NCBI RefSeq assembly: GCF_004208415.1
Contig: NZ_CP035758.1
Location: 9,052,001-9,116,000 of the forward strand
From: Ktedonosporobacter rubrisoli
Lineage (GTDB): Bacteria; Chloroflexota; Ktedonobacteria; Ktedonobacterales; Ktedonobacteraceae
Reading direction: 5' to 3'
Length of the DNA: 64,000 bases
The translations under genes and the position numbers were made by a program. Positions 17,955 through 26,291 of this stretch are shown piece after piece. The stretch's first letter is position 1, and the number at the start of each line of letters is the position of its first letter. The notes below the pieces were generated by a model that made no database searches, was not told the origin of the DNA, and saw only the letters and a program-made list of their open reading frames with translations.

Positions 17955-18173
17955 TCACTTTATCTTCCGATAATAGATATCGACAGCAATTGCCGTGGCT
18001 TGTTGTTCGCCGACGATCTTCTTAAGCTGTCTATGATACCTATCGAGTTGCCGGTGTCGGTGGGCGATAATATCGTGCCGAGAAGTAACTGCATAACCTG
18101 TCAGCGCCTGTTTCATTGCCTCACATTCATGCTCTATTTGCTGCATCAACCTGGTCATTTCACTTTCGGCCAT
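17955..18173 (-). CDS. Small helical hypothetical protein
   Basis: 72 residues, predicted almost wholly helical: MAESEMTRLMQQIEHE then CEAMKQALTGYAV and a second helix ending in YYRKIK. An AAGGAG eight bases before the ATG supports translation. Similar short proteins with a MxxLxxxIExECxAM opening seem common in Ktedonobacteria genomes, but this is from memory and no function is known. The charged heptads suggest a coiled-coil or a hairpin of two helices. Confidence 0.6.
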   Translation of the reverse strand: MAESEMTRLMQQIEHECEAMKQALTGYAVTSRHDIIAHRHRQLDRYHRQLKKIVGEQQATAIAVDIYYRKIK

Positions 18174-18458
18174 CTTATGCGCTCCTTGCCATTCTACTGT
18201 TTATGCTTGCTTGATGGATAGCAAGCACGCGGTGATAACATAATCGAGCTAGTATAATAGCAGATGCTTGAAGTATTCTCTCTACATTTATACATAACAT
18301 ATAATACCTTAAAGAATCGCCAGAAATTACTATCAAAATGCATTTTTGTCGTTTTTTCTCAAAAAGATTGAGGAAAAGGCAAAGATGGGTATAGACAAGT
18401 GTCCCGATCTTAGTTATATTTAAAGCACGAAAGTTGTGTTAAGTAGGGAGGTAGATGA

Positions 18459-19769
18459 ATGCCTACTGCTATGCAAGATTTAACACGATTTTTGGGAAAC
18501 GATGGTAGGATCGACGAAGGAATGCTCGTACGTTACTACAGAAAGGAGGTAAGAGGCTGGAAAAATGCCCAGATAGTAGTAGATCTGTATAACGAATTAC
18601 TCGAAGAGAATGTTAGTATCAGATGGATGCAACGCATGGAACAGCAGAACAACGTTCCTATCGATCAAACTCGACGTTGGGTATTGGCCACACTTCTGAG
18701 TATTCCACCCGCGTATCTAGGTCTACCTGCTTTGAAACCTATCATCCAGCTCCAGGATACTGTACAAATTGTTGTCTCCACAAAAGCACCGGAGGTAGAT
18801 AACACGGAATATGGTAGCCGCCTTAGAGAGCTTTGGCGTTCCAACCATGCCAATGCCCGTAAGCCGGACGTAATCCCCGAAATAGTGGCGCGCATTTATG
18901 CTCTGCAAGAGGCACTGCTCTATGGCAAGGAGCAGCAGCGTAAGCTGGTAGCACGCTTGTTGTGCAACTATCTTATCCTCTGTGGCAATGTCCACCGTTA
19001 TCAGGGATATCTTTCCACAGCCATTACCTACCTCAACCATGCCCTCACTTTGGCCAGGGAGAAAGGTTTCTACGAGCTCTATACGCGGACCCTGTATCTA
19101 CGCGGCTTTGCTTTTTTTAACCGCTGGACTCTCTGGAGGAATAAAGAGGATCGTTCTGATTTGCTCTATGCAGTGCGTGATCTGAAAGCGGCTCAGAGCT
19201 TTGTAGAGAGTGCCCATAAGCACGGGATTGCGATCAGCCAATCATTGAAAGGGGCTATTCTTGCCGAAGGGGGGCGCGCGCTGGCCTACAACGCTCGCGA
19301 TAGCCAGGAGCGCCTGGAGGCTATGAACAAGCTAGATCAGGCGGGTCGGATTATCAGCGCGAGTAGCTTTAGTAATGATGATGAGCGTTTCTTGCGTGTT
19401 GATCAAGAGTGGTACCACATTGATAAGGCTGAGGCCTATATTGCCAATGGCTGGGCCGATTCGGCTTTCCAGGAATTGGCAAATGTGTATAAGGGCGATC
19501 CCTTGCTCCATCAACGCTATCTGTATGCCTATCTTCTGGAGGCTGAGGCGCATATGGTGCGGGGGAGAATCGAGATAGGCATTGCTCATCTTGAGAATGT
19601 TATGCAAGTCTTGAACGAGGAGACGAAAAGGCGACATCTCAATCGAATAATCAACACGTATGAATCTCTCAATGAGAACGAGAAATATCAGAAGAGCCCG
19701 GATGTGGCTCGCCTTGGTGTCAGAGTTTTGCGGATCGTGCACCCGGAACTCTTTTATTCAAATACATAA
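18459..19769 (+). CDS. Hypothetical TPR-like helical repeat protein
   Basis: 436 residues without signal peptide or membrane segments. The N-terminal 100 residues (GMLVRYYRKEVRGWKNAQIVVDLYNELLEENVSI) resemble the helical DNA-binding or adaptor head found before TPR arrays in Chloroflexota regulators, but no canonical helix-turn-helix can be named. Residues about 165-430 are paired helices consistent with tetratricopeptide repeats (YLSTAITYLNHALTLAREKG, ERLEAMNKLDQAGRII, IGIAHLENVMQVLNEE). It probably binds a peptide or protein partner. GGGAGG six bases before the ATG sets the start. It stands alone behind 285 bp of AT-rich DNA. Confidence 0.8.
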   Translation: MPTAMQDLTRFLGNDGRIDEGMLVRYYRKEVRGWKNAQIVVDLYNELLEENVSIRWMQRMEQQNNVPIDQTRRWVLATLLSIPPAYLGLPALKPIIQLQDTVQIVVSTKAPEVDNTEYGSRLRELWRSNHANARKPDVIPEIVARIYALQEALLYGKEQQRKLVARLLCNYLILCGNVHRYQGYLSTAITYLNHALTLAREKGFYELYTRTLYLRGFAFFNRWTLWRNKEDRSDLLYAVRDLKAAQSFVESAHKHGIAISQSLKGAILAEGGRALAYNARDSQERLEAMNKLDQAGRIISASSFSNDDERFLRVDQEWYHIDKAEAYIANGWADSAFQELANVYKGDPLLHQRYLYAYLLEAEAHMVRGRIEIGIAHLENVMQVLNEETKRRHLNRIINTYESLNENEKYQKSPDVARLGVRVLRIVHPELFYSNT

Positions 19770-19890
19770 ATGTAACCTTTTAGACGGTGCTGTATAGGCG
19801 CACCGGTTAATAATCTTTAGGAAGCAGCAATATAGTGTGTCCACATGTAGATTCAGCTTGCAGGGAGCATAAGTTTGGCTCCATATATAA

Positions 19891-19931
19891 CTAACCGGAG
19901 TTTTTTAGATAGCTCCGGAAACTCCGGTTAG
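19891..19931. terminator. Bidirectional terminator with alternative pairing
   Basis: CTAACCGGAGTTT (19891-19903) pairs perfectly with AAACTCCGGTTAG (19919-19931), 13 bp with a 15-base loop. The loop contains a second CTCCGG (19913-19918) that can pair with the same left arm, so two mutually exclusive hairpins are possible. It lies between the TPR-like gene and the convergent argJ. Confidence 0.7.
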
Positions 19932-19987
19932 TCTTCAGATGGATAGAAACTGCCCTCTAATATTTGCTAGAGTCATTAAGAGATAAA

Positions 19988-21154
19988 TTAGGTTGTATAT
20001 TCCCCATTGATTCTGACATATTCATAAGATAGGTCACATCCCCACACGGTTGCTTGAGCATTGCCCAGTCCCAATGAGACGCGGATGGCTACTTCAGACT
20101 TATGTAGATAGGCAGTAAGCTGATCAAGATAGGCCTCCCCTGAACTCTTGCCTCTATCGTATACCAGCAGATCGCCAAAGGCGATGGCTACCTTTTCTGG
20201 CACGATATCGGTCTGCTCGCTGCATTTTCCTATAGCCATGGCAACTCGTCCCCAGTTGGGATCTGCTCCAAAGATCGCAGTTTTGACCAGCGGCGAATTC
20301 ACGATGGCCTTGGCAACGCGTTTGGCCTGGGCGAAAGAGGTAGCGTCCTTGACCTGGACCTCAAGAAGCTTGGTCGCTCCCTCGCCATCGCGGGCAAGCT
20401 CCTGGGCAAGCTCAATGGCCATCGTCTTCAGGGCCTCGCGGAACTCTTCTAGATCTACCTCGCCGGCGAGCCCATTGGCCATAATCGCGACAGTATCGCT
20501 AGTGCTGGTGTCGGTATCGACGCTGACCATATTAAAAGAGAGCTCGACAGCCTCTTTGAGATACTGTTTGAGCAGGTCGGCGGGAACGTGTGCATCCGTG
20601 ACGAAGTAGCTAAGCATGGTGGCCATGTCGGGCTCGATCATGCCCACGCCTTTGGCTATGCCCACCAGGACAGCCTTGCCGATTTTACGCGTGCGCATCT
20701 TTGGGCGCGTGTCGGTAGTCATAATCGCTTGAGCCGATGAGGCCAGCTGTCCTGGCTGCATCTCGTGACGAATGCCCCGAATGCCAGCTAGCAACTTTTC
20801 CATAGGGAGCTGGCGTCCGATCACTCCTGTCGAGGAGGGCAGAATATCCTGCGCTGATATGCCCAGCTCAGCGGCAACCTGTTGGGTTACTGTGCGAATG
20901 TTGGAAAGACCGTGCTCGCCAGTAGCCACATTAGCATTTTTGCTATTGATGACAAAGGCCTGTAGCTGGCCGTTGGCGACATTTTCGCGCCCTACGATGA
21001 TTGCGGCTCCGCAAAAGCGGCTCTGCGTGAACATGGCGGCTGCAGTGGCAGGCACGTCCGATGCGATCACAGTAAAATCAAGCGTTTCATCCCTAATGCC
21101 AACGTTTTTGGCGCAGGAGCGAAACCCCTGTGGATGAAGTGACGATGTTTGCAT
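19988..21154 (-). CDS. argJ: Bifunctional glutamate N-acetyltransferase / ornithine acetyltransferase
   Basis: 388 residues, normal for ArgJ. The self-cleavage site is in GVGMIEPDMATMLSYF: cleavage between Ala and Thr yields alpha and beta chains and exposes the catalytic Thr, here about residue 182. Further marks are TTDTRPKMRTRK, DTDTSTSDTV and FGADPNWGRVAMAIG. It recycles the acetyl group from N-acetylornithine to glutamate in arginine synthesis; the N-terminal residues needed for acetyl-CoA use cannot be judged by eye, so mono- or bifunctionality is open. No other arg gene lies near; it is the last gene of a minus-strand run behind proS and a GNAT gene. Confidence 0.94.
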   Translation of the reverse strand: MQTSSLHPQGFRSCAKNVGIRDETLDFTVIASDVPATAAAMFTQSRFCGAAIIVGRENVANGQLQAFVINSKNANVATGEHGLSNIRTVTQQVAAELGISAQDILPSSTGVIGRQLPMEKLLAGIRGIRHEMQPGQLASSAQAIMTTDTRPKMRTRKIGKAVLVGIAKGVGMIEPDMATMLSYFVTDAHVPADLLKQYLKEAVELSFNMVSVDTDTSTSDTVAIMANGLAGEVDLEEFREALKTMAIELAQELARDGEGATKLLEVQVKDATSFAQAKRVAKAIVNSPLVKTAIFGADPNWGRVAMAIGKCSEQTDIVPEKVAIAFGDLLVYDRGKSSGEAYLDQLTAYLHKSEVAIRVSLGLGNAQATVWGCDLSYEYVRINGEYTT

Positions 21155-21174
21155 GCTCTGGTCCCTTAGTGATG

Positions 21175-21660
21175 TTATGATACACTTGATAACGAAAGCG
21201 TAAAGAGGGCAGCTTCTGGATTCTCCTGCCAGCCCTGCTTAGTATAGAAGCCGCGTCGATACGATTCGCGGATGCGGCGATTGATCAGGGATAAGCGGGT
21301 GCAGCCTCGCTCAGCAGCATAGGCTCTGATCTGTTTTAAGAGCTCGCCGCCAATGCCCTGACCGGTTGCTGAAGGATGCAGGAAGAGCTCTGAAAGGTAG
21401 CCTTCGTGCCCAAGCATCAAATTGTGAATCCAGTGGACAGAAGTGTAGCCTATGACGCCATACTCGGGATGTTCGGCCACCAGGATGGTGTGCGTTCCTT
21501 CGCGGCGGCTCTGAATGATGCTTTCAGCAATATGAACTTCGGTGAGCTCTGCTGAGGCATGATTAATGTATTCAGACCAGCCCAGTTCATGCAGAATAGT
21601 GGCAATGGCATAACTATCCTGCGGAAGTGCTTCTCGAATTGTGAGTTCCATTTGTGACAT
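21175..21660 (-). CDS. GNAT family N-acetyltransferase
   Basis: 161 residues. The acetyl-CoA loop is SELFLHPSATGQGIGGELLKQ with the Q/RxxGxG/A motif (QGIGGE), followed by GCTRLSLINRRIRESYRRGFYTKQGW. It acetylates an amine on a small molecule or protein; substrate unknown. Its ATG is separated from the proS stop by a single base, and argJ starts 20 bases beyond its stop, so all three are likely one transcript under the proline T-box. Link to translation is possible by context but not shown. Confidence 0.85.
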   Translation of the reverse strand: MSQMELTIREALPQDSYAIATILHELGWSEYINHASAELTEVHIAESIIQSRREGTHTILVAEHPEYGVIGYTSVHWIHNLMLGHEGYLSELFLHPSATGQGIGGELLKQIRAYAAERGCTRLSLINRRIRESYRRGFYTKQGWQENPEAALFTLSLSSVS

Positions 21661-21661
21661 A

Positions 21662-23407
21662 CTACCTCGCCAGTTCTTTGTGAATTTCCTCTTGGATGGC
21701 TCGAACCGTGTCTGACAGCGGCACTATGCGGCTCTCTTTCTGTGAGCGTAGCTTTAGTTCAACGCCACCATTCTTTAACGAACGTTTGCTGATGACCGCG
21801 CGCAGGGGCAAGCCAAGCAAATCAGCATCGTTGAATTTGACGCCTGCTGTCTCCGTTCGGTCATCAAAAAGTACCTCAATTCCGGCAGCCAGCAGGTCTG
21901 TATAGAGCTGCCCAGCAGCCTGGCCGGTTTCCGGCTTATCGAGATCAAGGCCGATCAAGGCCACATGATAGGGCGCAACGCTAAAAGGCCAGATGATGCC
22001 TTTGTCATCATGGCTTTGTTCAACTATTATACCCATTAATCGACTGATCCCGATACCATAACTTCCCATGAAGATAGGTCGTGTTGTTCCGTCTGTATCG
22101 AGAAATGTCGTCTGAAACAGGTAGCTATACAGCGTGCCTGGCTTGAAGATATGGCCCAGCTCGCTGCTGCGGATGCTGTATAGTTTTCCCCCACATTGTG
22201 AGCAGGTTGCACCTTCATAGGCCAGAGCGATATCCCCCCATACGTCCACGCGGAAATCGCGTGGGTAGTTTACATGTTTTATGTGATACTCTGCCTTGTT
22301 CGCGCCCGCGACATAGTTATTACCTTGCTTCAGCGATATATCCGCGACTATCAGGATCTGCTTGTCCTTGCCCAGCGGCGATGTATAGCCGGCGATAATG
22401 CCTGCCTCGGTCAGCTCCTCTGGCGAGGCCAGATGGAGATCAGCAGCGTTAAGGCCCTCGCGCTGCAAGATGTTTGCCAGTTTGATCTCGTTGATCTCTA
22501 GATCACCTCTGATAATGGCCAGAACGAATTTTCCGCTTGCTACGTAACAAATGGATTTCAGCGTTCTGTTTTCTTGTATCGCGAGAAAGGCCGCGAGCTC
22601 ACTAATTGACTTGCAGTTGGGCGTATAGACCTCTTCTAACTCAAGTGGAGTTTCCCGCGCCTGCTCGCTGCTGACAAATTCGGCCCGCTCCTGATTAGCT
22701 GCATAGTCGCAGTTGCGGCACAGGATAACTGTATCTTCTCCCGCCTCTACCGGCGCAATAAATTCGTGTGAGGTACTGCCGCCGATGGGGCCGCTATCGG
22801 CCTGGACGATGAGGAAGCGCAAGCCGCAGCGCGTAAAAACTGCCTTATACGCTTCAATCATTTGTTGATAGCTGCGCTCCAGACCTGCTTCATTTGCGTC
22901 AAAGCTATAGAGGTCCATCATCAACAACTCGCGTGTGCGCAATAAGCCGCCGCGCGGCCGCCATTGATCGCGAAATTTGACCTGGAGCTGATAGATATAT
23001 TGCGGCAGATCGCGGTAACTCTGCACAAAATCAGCTATCAAGCTGTGCGCCACCTCTTCATGGGTTGGGCCAAGGATCAATTCTCGCCCTTTGCGATCTT
23101 CCAGGCTAAAGAACTCGCCGGCGTAGAGCTCTGCGCGGCTGGCTCCGCCCTCGGCAGGACGCTGCTCCCATAGCTCACGGGGCTGAAGGACGGGCATAAT
23201 TACCTCCTGTCCTCCTGCTCTATCCATCTCTTCGCGAATAATCTTGGAGATATTGTGGATGACGCGCGCGCCCAGCGGCAAAAAGCTATAGATGCCGGCC
23301 GTAAGCTGGCGTATAAAGCCCGCGCGCACGAGTAATTCGTGGTTGCCGCTCTCGGCGTCGTGCGGAGCTTCGCGTAACGTCGTTGTTAACTGCTGTGTGA
23401 TGCGCAT
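21662..23407 (-). CDS. proS: Prolyl-tRNA synthetase, bacterial type with editing-like insertion domain
   Basis: 581 residues, the length of the bacterial (ProS type 1) form. Class II motif 1 is around LLVRAGFIRQLTAGIYSFLPLG and VIMPVLQPRELWEQ; motif 2 is FRDQWRPRGGLLRTREL; motif 3 is GSYGIGISRLMG. Residues about 220-390 form the YbaK-like insertion (SISELAAFLAIQENRTLKSICY) that hydrolyses Ala-tRNA-Pro in relatives. The gene sits directly behind a T-box leader with a proline specifier and ahead of the GNAT and argJ genes. A second, unrelated-subtype ProRS lies 0.8 kb upstream. Confidence 0.95.
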   Translation of the reverse strand: MRITQQLTTTLREAPHDAESGNHELLVRAGFIRQLTAGIYSFLPLGARVIHNISKIIREEMDRAGGQEVIMPVLQPRELWEQRPAEGGASRAELYAGEFFSLEDRKGRELILGPTHEEVAHSLIADFVQSYRDLPQYIYQLQVKFRDQWRPRGGLLRTRELLMMDLYSFDANEAGLERSYQQMIEAYKAVFTRCGLRFLIVQADSGPIGGSTSHEFIAPVEAGEDTVILCRNCDYAANQERAEFVSSEQARETPLELEEVYTPNCKSISELAAFLAIQENRTLKSICYVASGKFVLAIIRGDLEINEIKLANILQREGLNAADLHLASPEELTEAGIIAGYTSPLGKDKQILIVADISLKQGNNYVAGANKAEYHIKHVNYPRDFRVDVWGDIALAYEGATCSQCGGKLYSIRSSELGHIFKPGTLYSYLFQTTFLDTDGTTRPIFMGSYGIGISRLMGIIVEQSHDDKGIIWPFSVAPYHVALIGLDLDKPETGQAAGQLYTDLLAAGIEVLFDDRTETAGVKFNDADLLGLPLRAVISKRSLKNGGVELKLRSQKESRIVPLSDTVRAIQEEIHKELAR

Positions 23408-23494
23408 CTCGATCCTCCTTCTACTATGCTTAAAGGTGCATCTCTATTGACTCAATTCCGGCTGATCATGCTCACGCGAGGTCGGATCGGCCAT

Positions 23495-23760
23495 AAAAAA
23501 ATCTCGCCCCTCACAAGGACGAGATATAAACCCGTGGTACCACCTTTTTTGAACCGCCTGGTCTCTGCGGCTCCCCTTAGGCGATCAGCTCTGGCTGGAT
23601 CGCACCTCCGTTAACGGTGAGGTTTCCGGTCAGCTCCTCGCTGACGCTCCCAGGTGGGTTTGACATTGCCTTGTCCGCCGACTTGCACCATCTCGGCTCG
23701 CTGCTGGATCGTGACAACGTGTACTGGTCCTGGTCAACACGTTTCGTTCTTCTACTGATA
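23495..23760 (-). promoter_or_regulatory. T-box riboswitch (proline specifier) upstream of the bacterial-type proS
   Basis: On the minus strand, the conserved T-box core GGTGGTACCACGGG (23531-23544) is followed by a terminator hairpin (ATCTCGTCC with GGGCGAGAT, arms 23501-23509 and 23517-23525) and seven T. The distal Stem I shows AGCCGAGATGGTGCAAGTCGG, and the Stem I 3' side reads AAACCCACCTGGGAG, giving specifier CCC (23656-23658) followed by a purine. Uncharged tRNA-Pro should stabilise the antiterminator and turn on proS. A TACAAT at 23762-23767 could be a local -10, but no good -35 is seen, so read-through from csaA may contribute. Confidence 0.9.
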
Positions 23761-23783
23761 CATTGTACTGCGCGCAAAAAGCC

Positions 23784-24116
23784 TTAAAACATTTTGCCAC
23801 CCAACGGGACTTCTTTTGTAGGGCTGAGCAAAACGACATCGCCGTTGGCGTCAGCTACGCCGAGCGTTAAGACTTCGGAGCGAAACGGGCCAATCTGCTT
23901 GGCCGGAAAGTTCACGACAGCCATAACCTGCATACCTAGCAATTCTTCTTTAGCATAATGCCTGGTAATCTGAGCCGATGACCGTTTCGTCCCAATTTCG
24001 GACCCGAAGTCGATAGTTAGCTTGTAGGCCGGCTTGCGCGTCTGCGGAAAATCCTCTACCTGAATGATCCGCCCTACGCGAATATCTACCTTTGCGAAAT
24101 CATCGTACGCAATCAT
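23784..24116 (-). CDS. csaA: CsaA-like tRNA-binding OB-fold protein
   Basis: 110 residues, the standard length of stand-alone tRNA-binding (EMAP-II-like) OB-fold proteins. FAKVDIRVGRIIQVEDFP opens the domain; YKLTIDFGSEIGTKRSSAQITRHY and MAVVNFPAKQIGPFRSEVLTLG are typical. Relatives bind tRNA and are described as chaperone/secretion-related CsaA in Bacillus. Here it lies between two prolyl-tRNA synthetase genes, 112 bp after one and ahead of the T-box of the other, suggesting help with tRNA capture or handover. No strong ribosome-binding site is visible. Confidence 0.92.
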   Translation of the reverse strand: MIAYDDFAKVDIRVGRIIQVEDFPQTRKPAYKLTIDFGSEIGTKRSSAQITRHYAKEELLGMQVMAVVNFPAKQIGPFRSEVLTLGVADANGDVVLLSPTKEVPLGGKMF

Positions 24117-24228
24117 CTCAAGCTGCTTTCTTGCATATTGCCTGACAAACGCGCTGCCTACAAACTATCTGGCGCTGGCCTGGTTTATAGGCAGCTTTTG
24201 TCCTCTTCGCCTGCTAGAGAGATTATCC

Positions 24229-25680
24229 TTAGTAGGAACGGGCAAAAATCGCTTCGCAGGTGGCCGGCTTGCCGGTGTAGATGCACTTGCCCTGCACGCC
24301 TCCTGCCGGCTGGTCAAACGGAATAACGCGTATCGTCGCCTTTGTCTCTTCTTTGATTGCCTGCTCGGCTGCACTATCTTCGGCCCACTTCACACGCACA
24401 AAGCCGCGTTCCTCGGCAATGATCCGCTTGAACTCTTCATAGCTATCGGTATAGTGTGTGTTCTTCTCGCGGAACTCAAGCGCGCGCTGGAAGAGTGCCT
24501 TCTGTACCTCTTCTAATAATTCGGGCAGGCGCGTCTCAAGCGCGTCGACAGGGACTACTTCCTTCGCCCGATTATCGCGACGCACCAGCACGACGCTATT
24601 GTTCTGTACGTCACGCGGTCCGATCTCCATACGGACGGGGACGCCGCGCATCTCCCATTCGTTAAACTTCCAGCCGGGTGTATTCTCGCTAAGATCAACC
24701 TTCAGGCGTACTTTGCGCTTAAGCAGCTTCTCGATGCGCTCAACCTGGGCCAGAACAGTGGATTTATCGGCTTCCTTACGCCAGATAGGCACAACGACGG
24801 TCTGATAGGGAGCCAGGCGCGGCGGTAAGATGAGCCCGGAGCTATCGCCATGGACCATGATAATTCCGCCAATCATACGCGTGCTCATGCCCCAGCTCGT
24901 CGTAGAGCAGTATTTGCGCTGTCCATCGGCATCCAGAAATTGGATGTCAAAGCCTTTGGCAAAGTTCTGTCCCAGGTTGTGGCTGGTGCCGGCCTGTAGA
25001 GCCTTGCCATCGCCCATCAAGGCCTCAATAGAATAGGTACGTACCGCACCGGCAAATTTCTCGTTCTCGGTCTTGCGACCGGCAATCACCGGCATCGCTG
25101 CGTCTTCTTCGACAAAGGCGCGGTAGACCTCCAGCATCATACGTGTGCGCTCCTCAGCCTCTTCCATCGTGCGATGGGCTGTGTGACCCTCTTGCCAGAG
25201 GAATTCGGCTGTGCGCAGGAACAGCGTTGTGCGTTTCTCCCAGCGCATAACGTTGTTCCACTGATTGATCAGCAAGGGCAGATCGCGATAGCTCTGAACC
25301 CAGCGCGCGTAGCTATGGCCGATGATAGTCTCGCTGGTCGGGCGGATGGCCAGCGGCTCTTCCAGTTCTTCTCCACCGCCGCGTGTAACCCAGGCCAGCT
25401 CTGGCGCAAACCCCTCCACGTGTTCGGCTTCTTTCTCAAGGAAGCTGCGGGGAATGAGCAGAGGGAAGTAAGCATTAACGACCCCGGTCTCCTTAAAGCG
25501 GGCATCCAGGTGGCTTTGCAGATTTTCCCAGATGGCATAGCCGTAAGGGCGAATAATCATGCAGCCGCGCACAGGAGCATAATCGGCTAGCTCGGCTTTG
25601 CGGACTATCTGGTTATACCATTTTGAAAAATTATCATCCTGATCTGCGATCTCATCAACGTACTTTTCCTCTTTGTCCAT
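24229..25680 (-). CDS. proS: Prolyl-tRNA synthetase, archaeal/eukaryotic type
   Basis: 483 residues, the length of the archaeal-like (ProS type 3) form without the bacterial insertion domain. Motif 1 region GCMIIRPYGYAIWENLQ and FPLLIP, motif 2 RWEKRTTLFLRTAEFLWQEGHTAH, and motif 3 GGIIMVHGDSSGLILPP are intact; the C-terminal domain has CIYTGKPAT and ends in a Tyr, as in this subtype whose terminal zinc-like domain stabilises the active site. It charges tRNA-Pro like the neighbour but is only distantly related to it. It is led by its own proline T-box and promoter. AAAGG nine bases upstream precedes the ATG. Confidence 0.95.
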   Translation of the reverse strand: MDKEEKYVDEIADQDDNFSKWYNQIVRKAELADYAPVRGCMIIRPYGYAIWENLQSHLDARFKETGVVNAYFPLLIPRSFLEKEAEHVEGFAPELAWVTRGGGEELEEPLAIRPTSETIIGHSYARWVQSYRDLPLLINQWNNVMRWEKRTTLFLRTAEFLWQEGHTAHRTMEEAEERTRMMLEVYRAFVEEDAAMPVIAGRKTENEKFAGAVRTYSIEALMGDGKALQAGTSHNLGQNFAKGFDIQFLDADGQRKYCSTTSWGMSTRMIGGIIMVHGDSSGLILPPRLAPYQTVVVPIWRKEADKSTVLAQVERIEKLLKRKVRLKVDLSENTPGWKFNEWEMRGVPVRMEIGPRDVQNNSVVLVRRDNRAKEVVPVDALETRLPELLEEVQKALFQRALEFREKNTHYTDSYEEFKRIIAEERGFVRVKWAEDSAAEQAIKEETKATIRVIPFDQPAGGVQGKCIYTGKPATCEAIFARSY

Positions 25681-25813
25681 CTCTTTCTGCCTTTCAAAAC
25701 AGGTTGATTGCGGTGAAAATATCCGCGCACCGCACGGGATCGCTTATGTGAGGCCCTGGCCAGACGATATATCGGTGAAGGTCCTTGCCCCCGGCGGGTG
25801 AATAAATGAGCAT

Positions 25814-26072
25814 AAAAAAACTCGCCCTCTACAAGGACGAGATCATTTCCCGTGGTACCACCTCTCTTGAAGCATGCAATTAGCCTGCTTCCACTCTCGC
25901 GGTCATATAACCGCTTCCCCGCATAACGGTGGGCTCCGTTCAGCTTCTCACTGACGCTCTCAGGTGGGTTCAACGAGGTATCTGCCTGCCGACTTGCACT
26001 ATCTCGGCTCGCTGCTTGCTTATGCCGTCGCCTACTAATCCTGATCAAGGCATTAATGGTATTTCTTTTGTT
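25814..26072 (-). promoter_or_regulatory. T-box riboswitch (proline specifier) upstream of the archaeal-type proS
   Basis: Minus-strand T-box core GGTGGTACCACGGG (25851-25864), then a terminator hairpin (arms 25821-25827 and 25835-25841) followed by seven T (25814-25820). Stem I distal part AGCCGAGATAGTGCAAGTCGG and the 3' side GAACCCACCTGAGAG give specifier CCC (25966-25968). Large parts match the second T-box at 23.5-23.8 kb almost base for base. A strong promoter lies at its 5' end. Confidence 0.92.
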
Positions 26073-26078
26073 GCGTCA

Positions 26079-26107
26079 AGAATACACCATACTATATCTC
26101 ATGTCAA
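26079..26107 (-). promoter_or_regulatory. Sigma-A-type promoter of the T-box-proS transcript
   Basis: TTGACA (26102-26107), a 17-bp spacer and TATTCT (26079-26084) on the minus strand. Transcription would start near 26072 and run into the T-box leader. Confidence 0.8.
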
Positions 26108-26158
26108 GCATGAATCCGCTGAGGGAAGGTCGCCTGAGGCTATTGTGGCCTATTTAAC

Positions 26159-26187
26159 TTGCTGCATATGCCTATGTTTGTTATACT
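26159..26187 (+). promoter_or_regulatory. Probable promoter of murT-gatD
   Basis: TTGCTG (26159-26164), a 17-bp spacer and TATACT (26182-26187), about 100 bp ahead of murT and divergent from the T-box promoter 52 bp away. Confidence 0.6.
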
Positions 26188-26291
26188 GCAAGCTACTTGT
26201 ATTAAGATTTTCTTGCTATTGCGCCCTCCGGTTGTGGGCCTGCGCCTCTGGGGACAGAGGATAAAAAATAGAAATATAGAGATTAAAGATT

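Noticed and set aside
23656..23658. Threonine (ACC) rather than proline (CCC) as T-box specifier
   Set aside because: ACC is next to CCC in both leaders, but both control ProRS genes, and CCC followed by a purine sits at the expected place.
25605..26048. Open frame of 147 codons over the second T-box
   Set aside because: It reads through the riboswitch leader, whose RNA features explain the conservation; the start overlaps the synthetase gene in another frame.
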